Positions 12,358-22,222 of a DNA stretch of 64,000 bases are shown here, piece by piece. The position numbers and the translations under genes were made by a program. How positions within the stretch are numbered: the first letter of the stretch is position 1; the number at the start of each line of letters is the position of its first letter. The stretch spans positions 38,162,193 through 38,226,192 of the forward strand of contig NC_092354.1 of assembly GCF_963676685.1 (NCBI RefSeq), read 5' to 3'. This DNA comes from Mytilus edulis. Lineage: Eukaryota > Mollusca > Bivalvia > Mytilida > Mytilidae. Under the pieces are notes generated by a model. The model ran no database searches. It saw only the letters and a list, made by a program, of their open reading frames with translations, and had not been told where the DNA came from.

Positions 12358-13433
12358 TTGTGTGCACCTTTAACTTCATCTTTATAAAGATTTTCTAGAT
12401 TTTTTTCAATTTTTTCTATTTCATCTTTAGTTTCTTTTGAAGGATTAATTTTATTATTTAATCTTTGTAAGTTCATTTCTAATTCTTTTATTTTATTTTT
12501 CTTTTCAGATGACTTGTATTTACAATACATAACAGTTATGTCCCTTACTTCAGATTTGAAGATATCCCATATATCTCTTGAATCTCTGGTAAGTGCCTTT
12601 TCTTTATATTTTAGAATAAGATTGTTTATATGGTTTTTATAATTATCATCTATTAAAATACTATTATTTATTTTAAAGAAACCTCTTCCTCTGCCATGGT
12701 GATTTTGTCTTATTTTTAACGAAATGGCTTGGTGATCAGTGTATGATATCATAGCAGGTCTTATATCAGAATTGATTACATGTGGCCTTATATCTGGACT
12801 GATCAAAAAGAAATCTATTCTGCTTGTTATATTCGTATTGTTTTTCCTTCTCCATGTAAATTGAATTTTGTTTGGATTTATTTCCCTCCATATATCTATT
12901 AATTTGTGTTTTTTAATGAGCTGTTTAAGGCTATTTACTGGTTTATAGTATTTATGAGAGCTATTTGATTTCCTATCTATTTTTAATAGGGTTTCATTCA
13001 TGTCCCCTCCTAAAATTAAAATACCTAATCGATTATTTTCTATGATGTTATTTACCTTTTTGAAAAATTTATTTCTGTTAGTATGAATGTTTGGGGCATA
13101 TACATTTATTAAGGTAAAAATGTTATCGTTAACTTCAATGTTGAGCAAAATAATTCTGCCATCATTATCTTTAACTTCATTTATTAGTTTATAATTTAAA
13201 CTGTCTTTAATCATTATTGAAACGCCTCTTGATTGGGAACTTCCATAGCTATGAAAAAATTTACCTTTTACTTCACTATTAATAATATGTTCATTTTTCT
13301 CTATTAGATGGGATTCTTGTATAAATAATATATTACATTTTTGATGTTTATTCCATAAATATAATCTCTCTCTTTTCTCTTTCTGTCCTAAACCTTGACA
13401 GTTTAGGGATATAAGATGTATATTGTCACTCAT
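12354..13433 (-). pseudogene. LINE-1 ORF2, APE-type endonuclease half
   Basis: This 359-codon frame begins MSDNIHLISLNCQGL and carries the AP-endonuclease-like motifs of LINEs: N11, the catalytic E40 in FIQESH, RGVSIMI, NVYAPN, GGDMN, FTWRR, SRIDFFLIS and TDHQ. The C-terminal part is the lysine-rich linker to the RT. It stops at 12354 through a 2-base insertion in a CA dinucleotide context, after which the RT frame follows without a gap. Its start overlaps the end of the 473-codon frame by 8 bases. Confidence 0.88.
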
Positions 13434-14847
13434 TGTTTTTACCTAAGGAATATTCAATTTTATACATTAAATATAGCTGTACAATTCTGGTTCTCATAAT
13501 TAGTGTAATAACCCACTTAATAGTACATGTTAATGAGACTATTATTAGAACAACATGTCTTATGACATTATTTACATGTTTGTAAATACACAAGGTTAAA
13601 TGCACGGTTAACTTCTTTTTTTCAAAGACACAATATAGTAATAAAAATATCATTATAAAAAAATATATTTGCAAGAAATTACTATTATAACAGTATAACA
13701 TAACATAAATAATGGGTTTGATTATGTTAACCCTTTTCGAGCTAAATTTTGTTTGTTTACATATCAATACTATGTATCTCATACACGAATAACAAAGCTT
13801 AATTGTATTTAAATATGCAAATGTATCATTCAAATCACTGTTCACTTTTCCAATAATCAGGAAAGATTCTATCATGATTCTCTTTGATCTCTGAATTGTT
13901 TTATCGAGTAATCTATTTTTAGATACGGTGAAAACCCAGAAATTTAGGGGTTTTTGGAATCTGGTCAGCATGCATATGAATATAACTGTAGTTATACTGT
14001 TTTTAGTTAGGTATGTCACATGTATGACGATAATGTAAATTAAAAAGAGAAAGTATTTTTGAACAATTAAAAATAGTTGCAGATACATGTTTACATTAAT
14101 GATTACATTGATTGACCTACTTAAATAGTTGTTTATTGATGTGAGTGTTTGATATAAGCTATTTTGTAAAAGAACAAACACATAACTTTTATCTACATAT
14201 GTATCAATTCTTTTCAGGTATTTTAGAGTGGTAGTTACCATGGATGTGGACGTAGCTTGTACAAAAAATATGTGAACTATATAGGAGGAACTAATTTTCA
14301 GTTTTTGGATACCTAAAGCAATAGTGGTGTTTTTAATATGCCAATCGTTGAAATTGATACTATCTGTATCCTGGTGAACTAAGTGAGATAATGTATATGG
14401 CAGATCTTGAGCAGTTTTAAAGTTATTCCTAGTACATGTATGTGAGGAATTGACACATTTATTAACATGGATTTTATATTTCAAAGAAGTGATTTCATCA
14501 ACTAAGTGATATGGAACGCAGCTAAAGTTAGTCAATTTACCAATCAAACTGACACCATTCAGATTGGGATTTACAGGTGTTTTGAATTGATTCATGGTTA
14601 ATAAAAAGATGATAATAACTTTCAATGAATCAACTATTTGATCATATTCATTTGTTTTCATGATATTCATATAAATAAAATATTTCATATCAACATTTAA
14701 TATATTTTTCTTTACAGAGTGTATACAATCTAATATTGTATCACACAATGAATTATTTTTTTCACATTTTTCAGATAAGATAAAAATATTACTAACATAT
14801 ATACACAAGCACAAAAACTGTGCATTGAAAATCACACTACTGTACAT
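13426..14847 (-). CDS. 473-codon open frame between LINE-1 ORF1 and ORF2, function unknown
   Basis: This frame fills nearly all of the 1.4 kb between ORF1 and ORF2, in the same frame as ORF1 after two stops, and overlaps the ORF2 start by 8 bases. It stays open for 473 codons in very AT-rich DNA, where stops should be frequent. The product would be rich in I, L, F, Y, N and K, with several hydrophobic runs (for example LQLFLIVQKYFLFLIYIIVI and IYFFIMIFLLLYCVF). I recognise no domain. It may be a genuine accessory product of the element, or a spacer purged of stops by chance or by readthrough selection. The other LINE of this window (49418-56066) has a spacer of similar length but only short frames. 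Confidence 0.4.
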   Translation of the reverse strand: MYSSVIFNAQFLCLCIYVSNIFILSEKCEKNNSLCDTILDCIHSVKKNILNVDMKYFIYMNIMKTNEYDQIVDSLKVIIIFLLTMNQFKTPVNPNLNGVSLIGKLTNFSCVPYHLVDEITSLKYKIHVNKCVNSSHTCTRNNFKTAQDLPYTLSHLVHQDTDSINFNDWHIKNTTIALGIQKLKISSSYIVHIFFVQATSTSMVTTTLKYLKRIDTYVDKSYVFVLLQNSLYQTLTSINNYLSRSINVIINVNMYLQLFLIVQKYFLFLIYIIVIHVTYLTKNSITTVIFICMLTRFQKPLNFWVFTVSKNRLLDKTIQRSKRIMIESFLIIGKVNSDLNDTFAYLNTIKLCYSCMRYIVLICKQTKFSSKRVNIIKPIIYVMLYCYNSNFLQIYFFIMIFLLLYCVFEKKKLTVHLTLCIYKHVNNVIRHVVLIIVSLTCTIKWVITLIMRTRIVQLYLMYKIEYSLGKNNE

Positions 14848-14868
14848 TAAAGTTAACTAGGACACTGG

Positions 14869-15711
14869 TTAGGGATTTGTCTTCTGTTTTGTCGGCTCGA
14901 CTACTCTTTTGTGTAATTCATCAGTCGGCGTTGTTGCTTGCCTTTTCCCCTTTGATTGGCTTGGAGTTTTACGATCTTTAAAGTTCATATAGTGATCCAA
15001 GGGTCCAGAAGCTGACTTGGGAAGATTTTGTTTGTTTGATTTATTTTTGTTTGATTTTTTTCCATTTGTCTTTTTGTCTTTTTTGTTTGTCTGCTCACTG
15101 ATCGCAGTAATTTGTTCAGGTTCTTTGTGGACTACCAATTGTTGGTCATCATCTTCGCTGTCATCATTTGAATCATCACTACTTTCACTTGTGGGTTGCT
15201 TATCTTTAGTTTCATCTTTAGTGTTATCAATGTTAGCAGCTTCAGGTACACTATCAGTAACAATCGAATCAGCATTCTGATCTTGATCTGCTGTTGGATC
15301 GTCCATCGGTTGTTGACATTCTTTGGCTTTATGACCTGATTTGCCACAGGAGTTACATACCCAGTCATTGTCACAGGTCTCCTGTTTGTGTCCCGTCTGT
15401 AAACACTTGTTACATTTAGCATAAGGATTTACTACAATTTGGTCTTTGTGGATGAGTAGCGCTTTGTATTTTCCTATACTAATGAATCTAGGTAGCTGTA
15501 TACCAGGTACTGGACTTACCATAAATAATCGGTCTCCAGTTTGACAGTTGGTAAGAAATCCGTTGATACGTAGTCTTTCACGATTGAAGTTGTGAATTAT
15601 GAGATTATGTTTGGTCTCAAGATATCTACCAATTTGGTTGTCGTCTGCAGATAAGGGTACATTTTTTATCCGGATGCGTAAGTAGTTGATGTGTTCTTTA
15701 ACTACAAATTT
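14869..15711 (-). pseudogene. LINE-1 ORF1, 5'-truncated, two CCHC zinc knuckles
   Basis: The frame is open from 15759 to 14869 (296 codons), but the first 16-17 residues are read from flanking DNA beyond the target-site duplication, so the element's own ORF1 starts internally and has lost its N-terminus. An RRM-like region comes first. Then come two CX2CX4HX4C knuckles, C116-C119-H124-C129 and C135-C138-H143-C148, and an acidic Ser/Asp tail with a lysine-rich end. ORF1 of this type binds element RNA. The structure fits 5' truncation during target-primed insertion. Confidence 0.8.
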
Positions 15712-16047
15712 TTTCAAATTTTTAACGATGATTTGGTTGGTGTGTAAAATGAAAGACAAGCTTACTCCTGAATAAACCAGTTTATGTTGTGGCAGATATT
15801 TTAGAATTATCTAAAATTGTCATGTATGACTTTCACTACAAGGTCATGAAACCAAAATGTGGTGACAATCTCCATCTTTTATTTACTGATACAAACTCTT
15901 TGATGAATGAAATTTTCACAAAGAACATCTATGATGACATGATGGCATTTCATGACTATTTCGATACCTCGGGATACGATTCGAAGCATCCACTCTACTC
16001 ATCTGTCAACAAAAAAGTCGTCGGGAAAATGAAAGACGAATTATCGG
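15712..16047 (+). pseudogene. Polinton/Maverick-type DNA polymerase B relic, part 2
   Basis: After the LINE the frame resumes with FQIFNDDLVGV, a KMKDKLT phrase, one frameshift, then NKPVYVVADILELSK, MYDFHYKVMKP and LLFTDTNSL. In the family this last motif is the catalytic D-T-D; here the second acidic residue is replaced by N. It continues to VNKKVVGKMKDELSG and ends at a consensus splice donor (G|GTAAGA). The order and spacing match Polinton protein-primed polymerase B. Confidence 0.8.
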
Positions 16048-16158
16048 GTAAGATATTTTTCTCATTTATAATACGTCTGCTCTAGAAATGTATGAATTTC
16101 ATTAACATTTTACCGATTTTTTGTTGTTTTGAATTAATCAATTTCAATTTGTTTTTAG
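16048..16158 (+). other. Apparent GT-AG intron in the polymerase B relic
   Basis: The 111-base stretch starts GTAAGATATTTTTC and ends in a T-rich tract TTTGTTTTTAG. Removing it joins DELSG to GVPIKEFIGL at phase 1 exactly where the family has the continuous motif DExxGVPIxEFVGL. Unspliced, the frame meets stops. The intron is inferred from sequence only. Confidence 0.7.
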
Positions 16159-16369
16159 GCGTTCCAATCAAAGAGTTTATTGGTTTGGAACCCAAGATGT
16201 ATTCTTTGATTTATGACGTAGGCGATGGCTGTAGTGAACAGAGAATGGCTAAAGGAATTGCTAAACATGCTGTCGAGAATCAAATTCGTCACTTACATTA
16301 TAAGCAGTGCTTGTTTCACAACCGAATGAGTTTAAATGATATGAATTAGATTTTAGTGACACCCTTATC
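16159..16369 (+). pseudogene. Polymerase B relic, part 3
   Basis: Continues VPIKEFIGLEPKMYSLIYD, KGIAKHAVENQIRHLHYK and LFHNRMSLNDMN with a stop at 16347, followed by in-frame LVTPLSCFN up to the SINE insertion point. This is the C-terminal region of the polymerase after the palm domain. Confidence 0.7.
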
Positions 16370-16381
16370 TTGTTTTAACAA

Positions 16382-16803
16382 TTCCCCAAGGGTGACTGGG
16401 GTATAGAAATATGGTCACTTGGTCTTCTCCCGACCGGCAGTAAAACGCTTGCCGAAGTGGGGCGTCCGTTTGGCTGTGCGGGATGTATCAAGTTCGCAGT
16501 CACGTCCGTCAGAAGGGGACGTTAAATCCGATGCCTCGTGTAAAGAGAGTGCCACGCTCTTTGCACGTTAAGAACCCTTGCAACAACTCTTTGAGGGGTC
16601 CGTAGGTGGCCTGTTGCAAAATTTCTGTCCCTATCCAATATACCCTCATTTTCCAGTGGCAGTCCAAATTTCCCCGACCATCATCCTAGATGGCCTCTAT
16701 TACAACAACCTACCTATTGTATTTATTGTGAACTTGTTCTCGTCCTGAATATGCATGAAATATTTGCCACTGGACGTTACGCAACCAACAATCAATCAAT
16801 CAA
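16382..16803 (+). mobile_element. SINE, longest copy, 422 bp
   Basis: Flanked by perfect 12-bp direct repeats TTGTTTTAACAA at 16370-16381 and 16804-16815. It starts TTCCCCAAGGGTGACTGGGG, holds a central region shared with the copies at 5155, 29338 and 60735, and ends ACGCAACCAACAATCAATCA with a CAAT-type tail rather than poly-A. It inserted into the polymerase B relic. The tail matches the 3' end of the LINE at 30512-31306, suggesting that LINE family mobilised it. Confidence 0.85.
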
Positions 16804-16902
16804 TTGTTTTAACAAAGTTCGAAAAACAAGACTTTGTAATTTCGATGACAAACGTTTTGGGAAAAATTTAGTACAAAGTTATGCTTACGGACATTATAAA
16901 AG
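16804..16902 (+). pseudogene. Polymerase B relic, C-terminal end
   Basis: Directly after the SINE the frame reads CFNKVRKTRLCNFDDKRF, then SYAYGHYK. FDDKRxxxxxxxxxLAYGHY is the usual C-terminal signature of Polinton polymerase B. Nothing further of the element (integrase, ATPase, capsid, protease) was recognised. Confidence 0.75.
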
Positions 16903-17040
16903 TGTTGTAATATGTACTGTTGATATGTGTGAAAATAATAAATTATATATATTGCATTTGGTTTATTTCTACTATGATGAACTTCTTTGAAATGAACTAT
17001 CAAAAAGTCAATAAAATGTCACATAATTAGTTGAAAAATT

Positions 17041-19925
17041 CCAAATTATAACGACATCGCTATGTCGTAATTTCGACATAACATGTCGTAATAACGACAT
17101 CACTATGTCGTAATAACGACATCGCCATATATATATAAAAGAATATGTATTAGGATTGCCAAGAAACTAAATGACACAGAAATTAACAGCTATAGGTCAT
17201 CATAATGCCCCCAATAATTAGAAAAGCCCCCGCATAGTCAGCTATAAAAGAGGGACGAAAGATACCAGTGGGAGAGTCCCCGAAATGCTGTGTGGCAGAC
17301 AGTGTTATTTATAAATTATTAGCTCCCTTGGTAAAACTCTAAATTTCATATTTAATGTATTTCATTGTTAAATAATTTACATGAAGCTTAATAAGTATAT
17401 ATTTGTTAATTGCATAGCTTTTGCTATTTGAATCCATTGGTTAAAGATATTTATTTATATTGTAAAATTTAATATTTGCATCGTCGCAAAATCTTTGGTT
17501 ACCTTCTTTGGTTTCCTTCTGTGAGAAACTTATATATTTTATAGAACCCATTAAAGTTCATTCAAGTTGTCGAAATACACCCCTTTAATTACTTGAACCT
17601 TGGCTTGAGAATTATTTCCCAAGTCATCTATAGTGTTCAACTTCTGATATACATTTTAAAATATAGTAATCTACTCCTGGATCGTCCGCGAAAACGGCTA
17701 ATATAATCCCGGGTTTTTATTAATTCGATGAAACAGTTTTCGTCGCTGTTTGGAATTCGTCTTTCAATTACCTCCATTTCATGCACAAGTTATATTGACG
17801 AAAAGTTCCGGCTTCGATAGTACAGGAATTACTTTTATCACGACAGTTATAACATGAATAGTAGGACAAATCGCGAATTAAAACATTCCGTGAACTGGTA
17901 TTAAGTCCTTTATTATTGGTGATTGCACCTTACTGAAAAGACGACTTTAAATTGTCTATTTCAGAGTACTTCCGCAACATAAATTTCAATTCGCATTTTA
18001 CATTTAGAGGACTGTCTTGGTGTCTCCAATTTGTCTTTGCAAAAAGTGGACGAAGATCATGTGATTTTTCCCCATTTCCCCATTCTATTAAATAAATCGT
18101 TAAAAGCTATAAACGATTAATAAAAATTGCAAAATTTAACCTGTGTCGAACCTATGTCCCCGGGCGGAGTCTATAGCAACATGCACTATTCTTTATGTCG
18201 GCAGCAATCATCAACCTCTTTTTCCAAATTTCATAACACGATTTGTTGTTAATTATCATGAACATTTAATTGAAACTTTAGCACATGTAACGTCGGATTT
18301 TAGACGTTTTCAGACGTTTGGACAAATTGGCTACCGTTTCGTAATGTGTGGAATCATTTTATTCCTTGAAGACCCAAATATGTAGTTAATAAGAAAAGAA
18401 TCTTGGCATTTTTTACTCTTCGTGTATCTAACTTTTGTTTTGATCAATTAAAAAAAAATACGCGTTAACTGCTTTGAAAATGAAATATCAACTTGGACAA
18501 AATGGCTACCGTTAGAAAAACGACTGTGAAGAGAAGATTTTATTGAATCAGCAATATTTGAACTCACGAACAATGAGGCAAATATTTGTTCTTTTGTTAG
18601 ATATTATTAGTGTCTTACTCTTTTTATTCATTTTCTGCTATATCTACTTATAAAATTCACTTTCAGTCGTTGAGTTAACGAAATACGTCGTTGGACATTT
18701 TTCTTATTCCAGCTTAATATGCAGCCACCGAGTCAAATGAAATTTGGCAAAATAACATCTTTAACGCCACAAAGAACCGACACATGTCGCTGTTCCTGCC
18801 AAGAATCAAAAAGATCAGAGAATAAGAAATAGGATCACTTTACATAAGAGTTAAAACAGTTTTTCATAAATGTAACGTTGGACATTCGTTTTTTTCACAT
18901 ATCTTTGTTATTTTAATCCTCAAATAAACTAGGTATTACTTACTAAATGATGAAGAGCTGTAAAAACATAATGTAAAACATATATTGATTTTGTTTTAAT
19001 ATTGGTTCGTGTTTTCTAACATTTTTATTTTATTTTGCGGATGAAATTTTGAAGATTCTGTTTTAAATCCTAGGGGTTGTAGGAACATCGTGCCCACCGT
19101 TTGAAAGTAGATATAGAGCAATCAATACTTCAGTTCACCCTTATTACAAGAAGCCATGTAATTTGCGCTTATTTATAGGGAGGTGGACAGCTTGGCTTGC
19201 CTTGGTAGGACTGAAACAAAGAGAAGTTTTAATTGACCTTGACATGGCTTTAAAGCCCTTCCACGATCGGAACTTTGTTGAACTTCAATGTGATCTATTA
19301 GTATAAAATATATAAGTTTCTTACAGAAGGTAACCAAAGAAGGTACTAGAGATTTTGCGACGATGCAAAAATTAAACTTTACAACATAAATAAATATCTT
19401 TAACCAATGAATTCAAATAGCAAAAGCTATGCAATTAACAAATATATCCTTATTAAGATTAAGCTTCATGTAAATTATTTAACAATGAAATACATTAAAT
19501 ATGAAATTTGGAGTTTTACCAAGGGAGCTAATAATTAATTAATAACACTGTCTGCCACACAGCATTTCGGGGACTCTCCCTCTGGTATCTTTCGACCGTC
19601 CCTCTTTTATAGCTGACTATGCGGGGCTTTTCTAATTATTGGGGGCATTATGATGACCTATAGTTGTTAATTTCTGTGTCATTTAGTCTCTTGGCAATCA
19701 TATTACATATTCTTTTAAATATATAGCGATGTCGTTATTACGAGATAGCTATGTCGTTAAAACGACATAGTGTATGTCGTTATTACGACATGTTATGTCG
19801 AAATAACGACATAGCGATGTCGTTATAACGACATGTTATGTTGAAATTACGACATAGCGATGTCGTAATAACGACATGTTATGTCGAAATTACGACATGC
19901 TATGTCGTAATTACGACAAATTTTT
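17041..19925. mobile_element. Foldback-type element with about 430-bp inverted arms, 2.9 kb
   Basis: Arms at about 17136-17572 and 19280-19722 are inverted complements (both contain, in opposite sense, TGTCTGCCACACAGCATTTC and the phrase AGCTTCATGTAAATTATTTAA). Outside each arm lies an array of the short palindrome ATGTCGTAATTACGACAT and variants, about 90 bp on the left and 195 bp on the right. The 1.7-kb core (17573-19279) has no frame above about 80 codons and no recognised transposase. The arms include fragments of a dispersed mussel-type repeat. The class beyond foldback is unknown. Confidence 0.75.
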
Positions 19926-19978
19926 TTTTTTTGAATGACCCTTATCGGCTTCCGTAAAGTTTTCTTCCCGTTTTGGTT

Positions 19979-20640
19979 TTTTATACGACCGAAAAAAATT
20001 TTGGTCGTATATTGGTATCATGTTGGCGTCAGCGTCGTCGTCGTCCGAATACTTTTGGTTTTCGGACTATAACTTTAGTTTAAGTAAATAGAAATCTATG
20101 AAATGTTGACACAAGATTTATGACCACAAAAGGAAGGTTGGGATTGATTTTGGGAGTTTTGGTTTTAACTGTTTAGGAATTAAGGGTCACAAAAGGGCTC
20201 AAATAAGCATTTTTCTTGGTTTTCGCACCATAACTTAAGTATAATAAGTAAATAGAAATATATGAAATTTAAACACAAGGTATATGACCATAAAAGGAAG
20301 GTTGGGATTGATGTTGGGAGTTTTGGTCCCAACAGTATAGGAATAAGGGACCCAAAGGGTCCAAAATTAAACTTTGTTTGATTTCATCAAAAATTGAATA
20401 GTAGTTGAATCAACTTAAATCATTATTTTATACAATATACAATGTATATTCACTTTTACTACCAACTGATGAATTAAAACAATCTTTACCATTCAGTTAT
20501 CATGGTTATAACAAACAATTTTTTTACATACTACTGTTGCCTTTGTTTATTCAGCACATTTATCACATTATAATTATTAATAGTATATACAAATATTCTA
20601 AATGCATACGACTCGTGTCTATTTTATCTGTGGAGCGTCA
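19979..20640 (+). repeat. Truncated copy of the ATACGACCG-ended element
   Basis: Starts with TATACGACCG and a near-palindrome (ATACGACCGAAAA...TTTTGGTCGTAT), then carries about 145-bp subrepeats containing AAAGGAAGGTTGGGATTGAT and the spacer phrase TCAACTTAAATCATT that also occurs in the full copy at 23327-25268. Its right end is missing. Confidence 0.7.
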
Positions 20641-20790
20641 CTGATGAGTTTTATGTTAACAACAGGCGCATCTGGCGTATCAGATTGGAACCTTTTTTAC
20701 CACTGAGTCGATGCCTCTGCTGGTGGACTGCTAGTTTCCGAGGATATCACCAGCCCAGTAGCCAGTGCTTCGGCACTGACATGAACATAT
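20632..20790 (+). repeat. Dispersed repeat with degenerate hammerhead-like core
   Basis: CTGATGAG at 20641 is followed by a small stem (GTT...AAC) and GGCGCATCTGGCGTA, the layout of a type I hammerhead ribozyme, but the GAAA box is changed. It runs into ACCACTGAGTCGATGCCTCTGC, a phrase repeated near 59937. Interpreted as a decayed retroelement terminus. Confidence 0.5.
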
Positions 20791-21109
20791 GGACTGTTTG
20801 TGTTATTAAAATTTGCTGTTAAAAAATGTAAGAAATTATTATAAATTACGGAATGTATCTACCTCATTCAAAGCTCTCGTTCCTTTCACGAATTTGGCTA
20901 TACCTTTTGGACCTTTTGGATTATAACTCTTCATCTTTTATATCAGCTTTGGATTTCAAATATTTTTGCCACGAAATGCGCATCTGGTGCAGGATAATTG
21001 GTACCGTTAATGTTATTTTATAACTATATTCAGTAATATGATTTTAAAGCTTTGACTTTCTGTATATGCTGTATGAAATTTCATCCTTTATCCAAACAAT
21101 TTTGAATTC

Positions 21110-21245
21110 TGAGAGTCTTGGGCTTTGCTCATTGTTGAAGGCCGTACGGTGAACTATAGTTGTTAATGTCTGTGTCATTTTGGTCTTTTGTGGATAGTTC
21201 TCTCATTGGCAATAATACCACATCTTCTTTTTTATATTGTATATA
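21110..21245 (+). repeat. Dispersed repeat fragment
   Basis: The phrase AAGGCCGTACGGTGAACTAT, then a GTTAATGTCTGTGTCATTTTGGTC stretch and CTCTCATTGGCAAT, recurs with changes at 21870-22005 and 45170-45330, and inverted in other blocks. Class unknown; common in mussel genomes to my knowledge. Confidence 0.65.
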
Positions 21246-21859
21246 AACATACAAAACCGATACAAAAATGGAGAGTAAAATGTATCAACACAAGATGTTA
21301 CATCTGCGAAATATTGCAACTTAAATTGAGGATGGAAATGGAGAATATGTCAAAGAGACAACAACCTGACCATATATTAGACTGTATAGATAGCGTTAAA
21401 GTACAGTCTGGTCATATAATATTAAGTAACATCACAATTATACTCACGCGTTGCAGGATCCAAATATTGACTTCGTCATGTCTGATTAATTTGACCTTTA
21501 CATTGGATGTTTTAACCGTTCAAAGTATCGCGAGTACAACTAGTAAAAGAAAAAACGGTTTGTGGCATGTTAAAACAGATGATTATGCTTTCTAACGAAG
21601 TAATACTTCAAAGGTTAATATAGATTCATGCACCTCAAATATTACTACAGGGTAACATGTGTTATCCGATGTCGGATAAAGCAGGGTGTCGAAATACTTA
21701 GGTTTTCTTTCTGCAAAGAAACACATATATTTGGACCATGATAACATGTCGGTCATTTTGGAATAAGGATTGAATTAAAATTAAACAACACATGGTCAGA
21801 ACCTCATAAGAATCATAAATAAGGCCGTTAGTTTTCTTGTTTGAATTGCTTACATTGTC

Positions 21860-22008
21860 AATTCGGGATCTTTTATAGCTGACTATAATGTATGGGTTTT
21901 GGTCAATGTTGAAGAATGTACGATGACCTATAGTTGTAAATTTCTGTGTCATTGTGGTCTCTTGTGGACAATTGTCTCGTTGGCAATCCACTGCATCCTC
22001 TATTTAAG
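21860..22008 (+). repeat. Dispersed repeat fragment
   Basis: Second copy of the family at 21110: TTTTATAGCTGACTATAATG, then GATGACCTATAGTTGTAAAT and CTCGTTGGCAATCC. The 97-codon minus frame across it (21698-21991) is a by-product. Confidence 0.65.
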
Positions 22009-22009
22009 T

Positions 22010-22222
22010 CGTTTTAATTTTTATCACGTTATCTTACTGTTGATTTTTATTTGTAAATAATCAATTTGCTTTAGTCTAGAATTTTAGTATATTGGAGGAC
22101 TGTTTGTCTTATTTTTTAAAATATGCCTTAAATTGTAAAAATAATCGAATTAGCTCTCGCCGCGATATAGCCTTTTTGTGCTAATGTGGCGTAAACCAAC
22201 CAACAATCAATCAATCAATTTA
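22010..22222 (+). repeat. 3' end of an RNase H-type LINE, isolated tail
   Basis: This matches the 3' UTR of the LINE fragment at 30512-31306 from ATCACGTTATCTT through TTAGCTCTCGCCGCGATATA to the tail CAACCAACAATCAATCAATC. No coding part is present, so it is a severely 5'-truncated insertion. Confidence 0.8.

Larger units (their letters stand above)
8850..15711 (-). mobile_element. L1/Tx1-like LINE (LINE-1 of this window), 6.9 kb, antisense
   Basis: A minus-strand non-LTR retrotransposon whose 3' poly-A appears as a T run up to 8865, flanked by direct repeats TTTCAAATTTTT at 8838-8849 and 15712-15723. In order it carries a 5'-truncated ORF1 with two zinc knuckles, a 473-codon frame of unknown nature, ORF2 (APE endonuclease, RT, C-terminal CCHC) and a 0.77-kb 3' UTR (8866-9636, with a CA repeat near 9500-9570). 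ORF2 carries only one obvious frameshift, so the insertion is fairly recent. It sits inside a polymerase B relic. Confidence 0.9.

Noticed and set aside
15017..15422. Frames of 87 and 96 codons overlapping LINE-1 ORF1
   Set aside because: They are shadows of the Ser/Asp/Lys-rich ORF1 tail, which itself shows clear zinc knuckles in the chosen frame.
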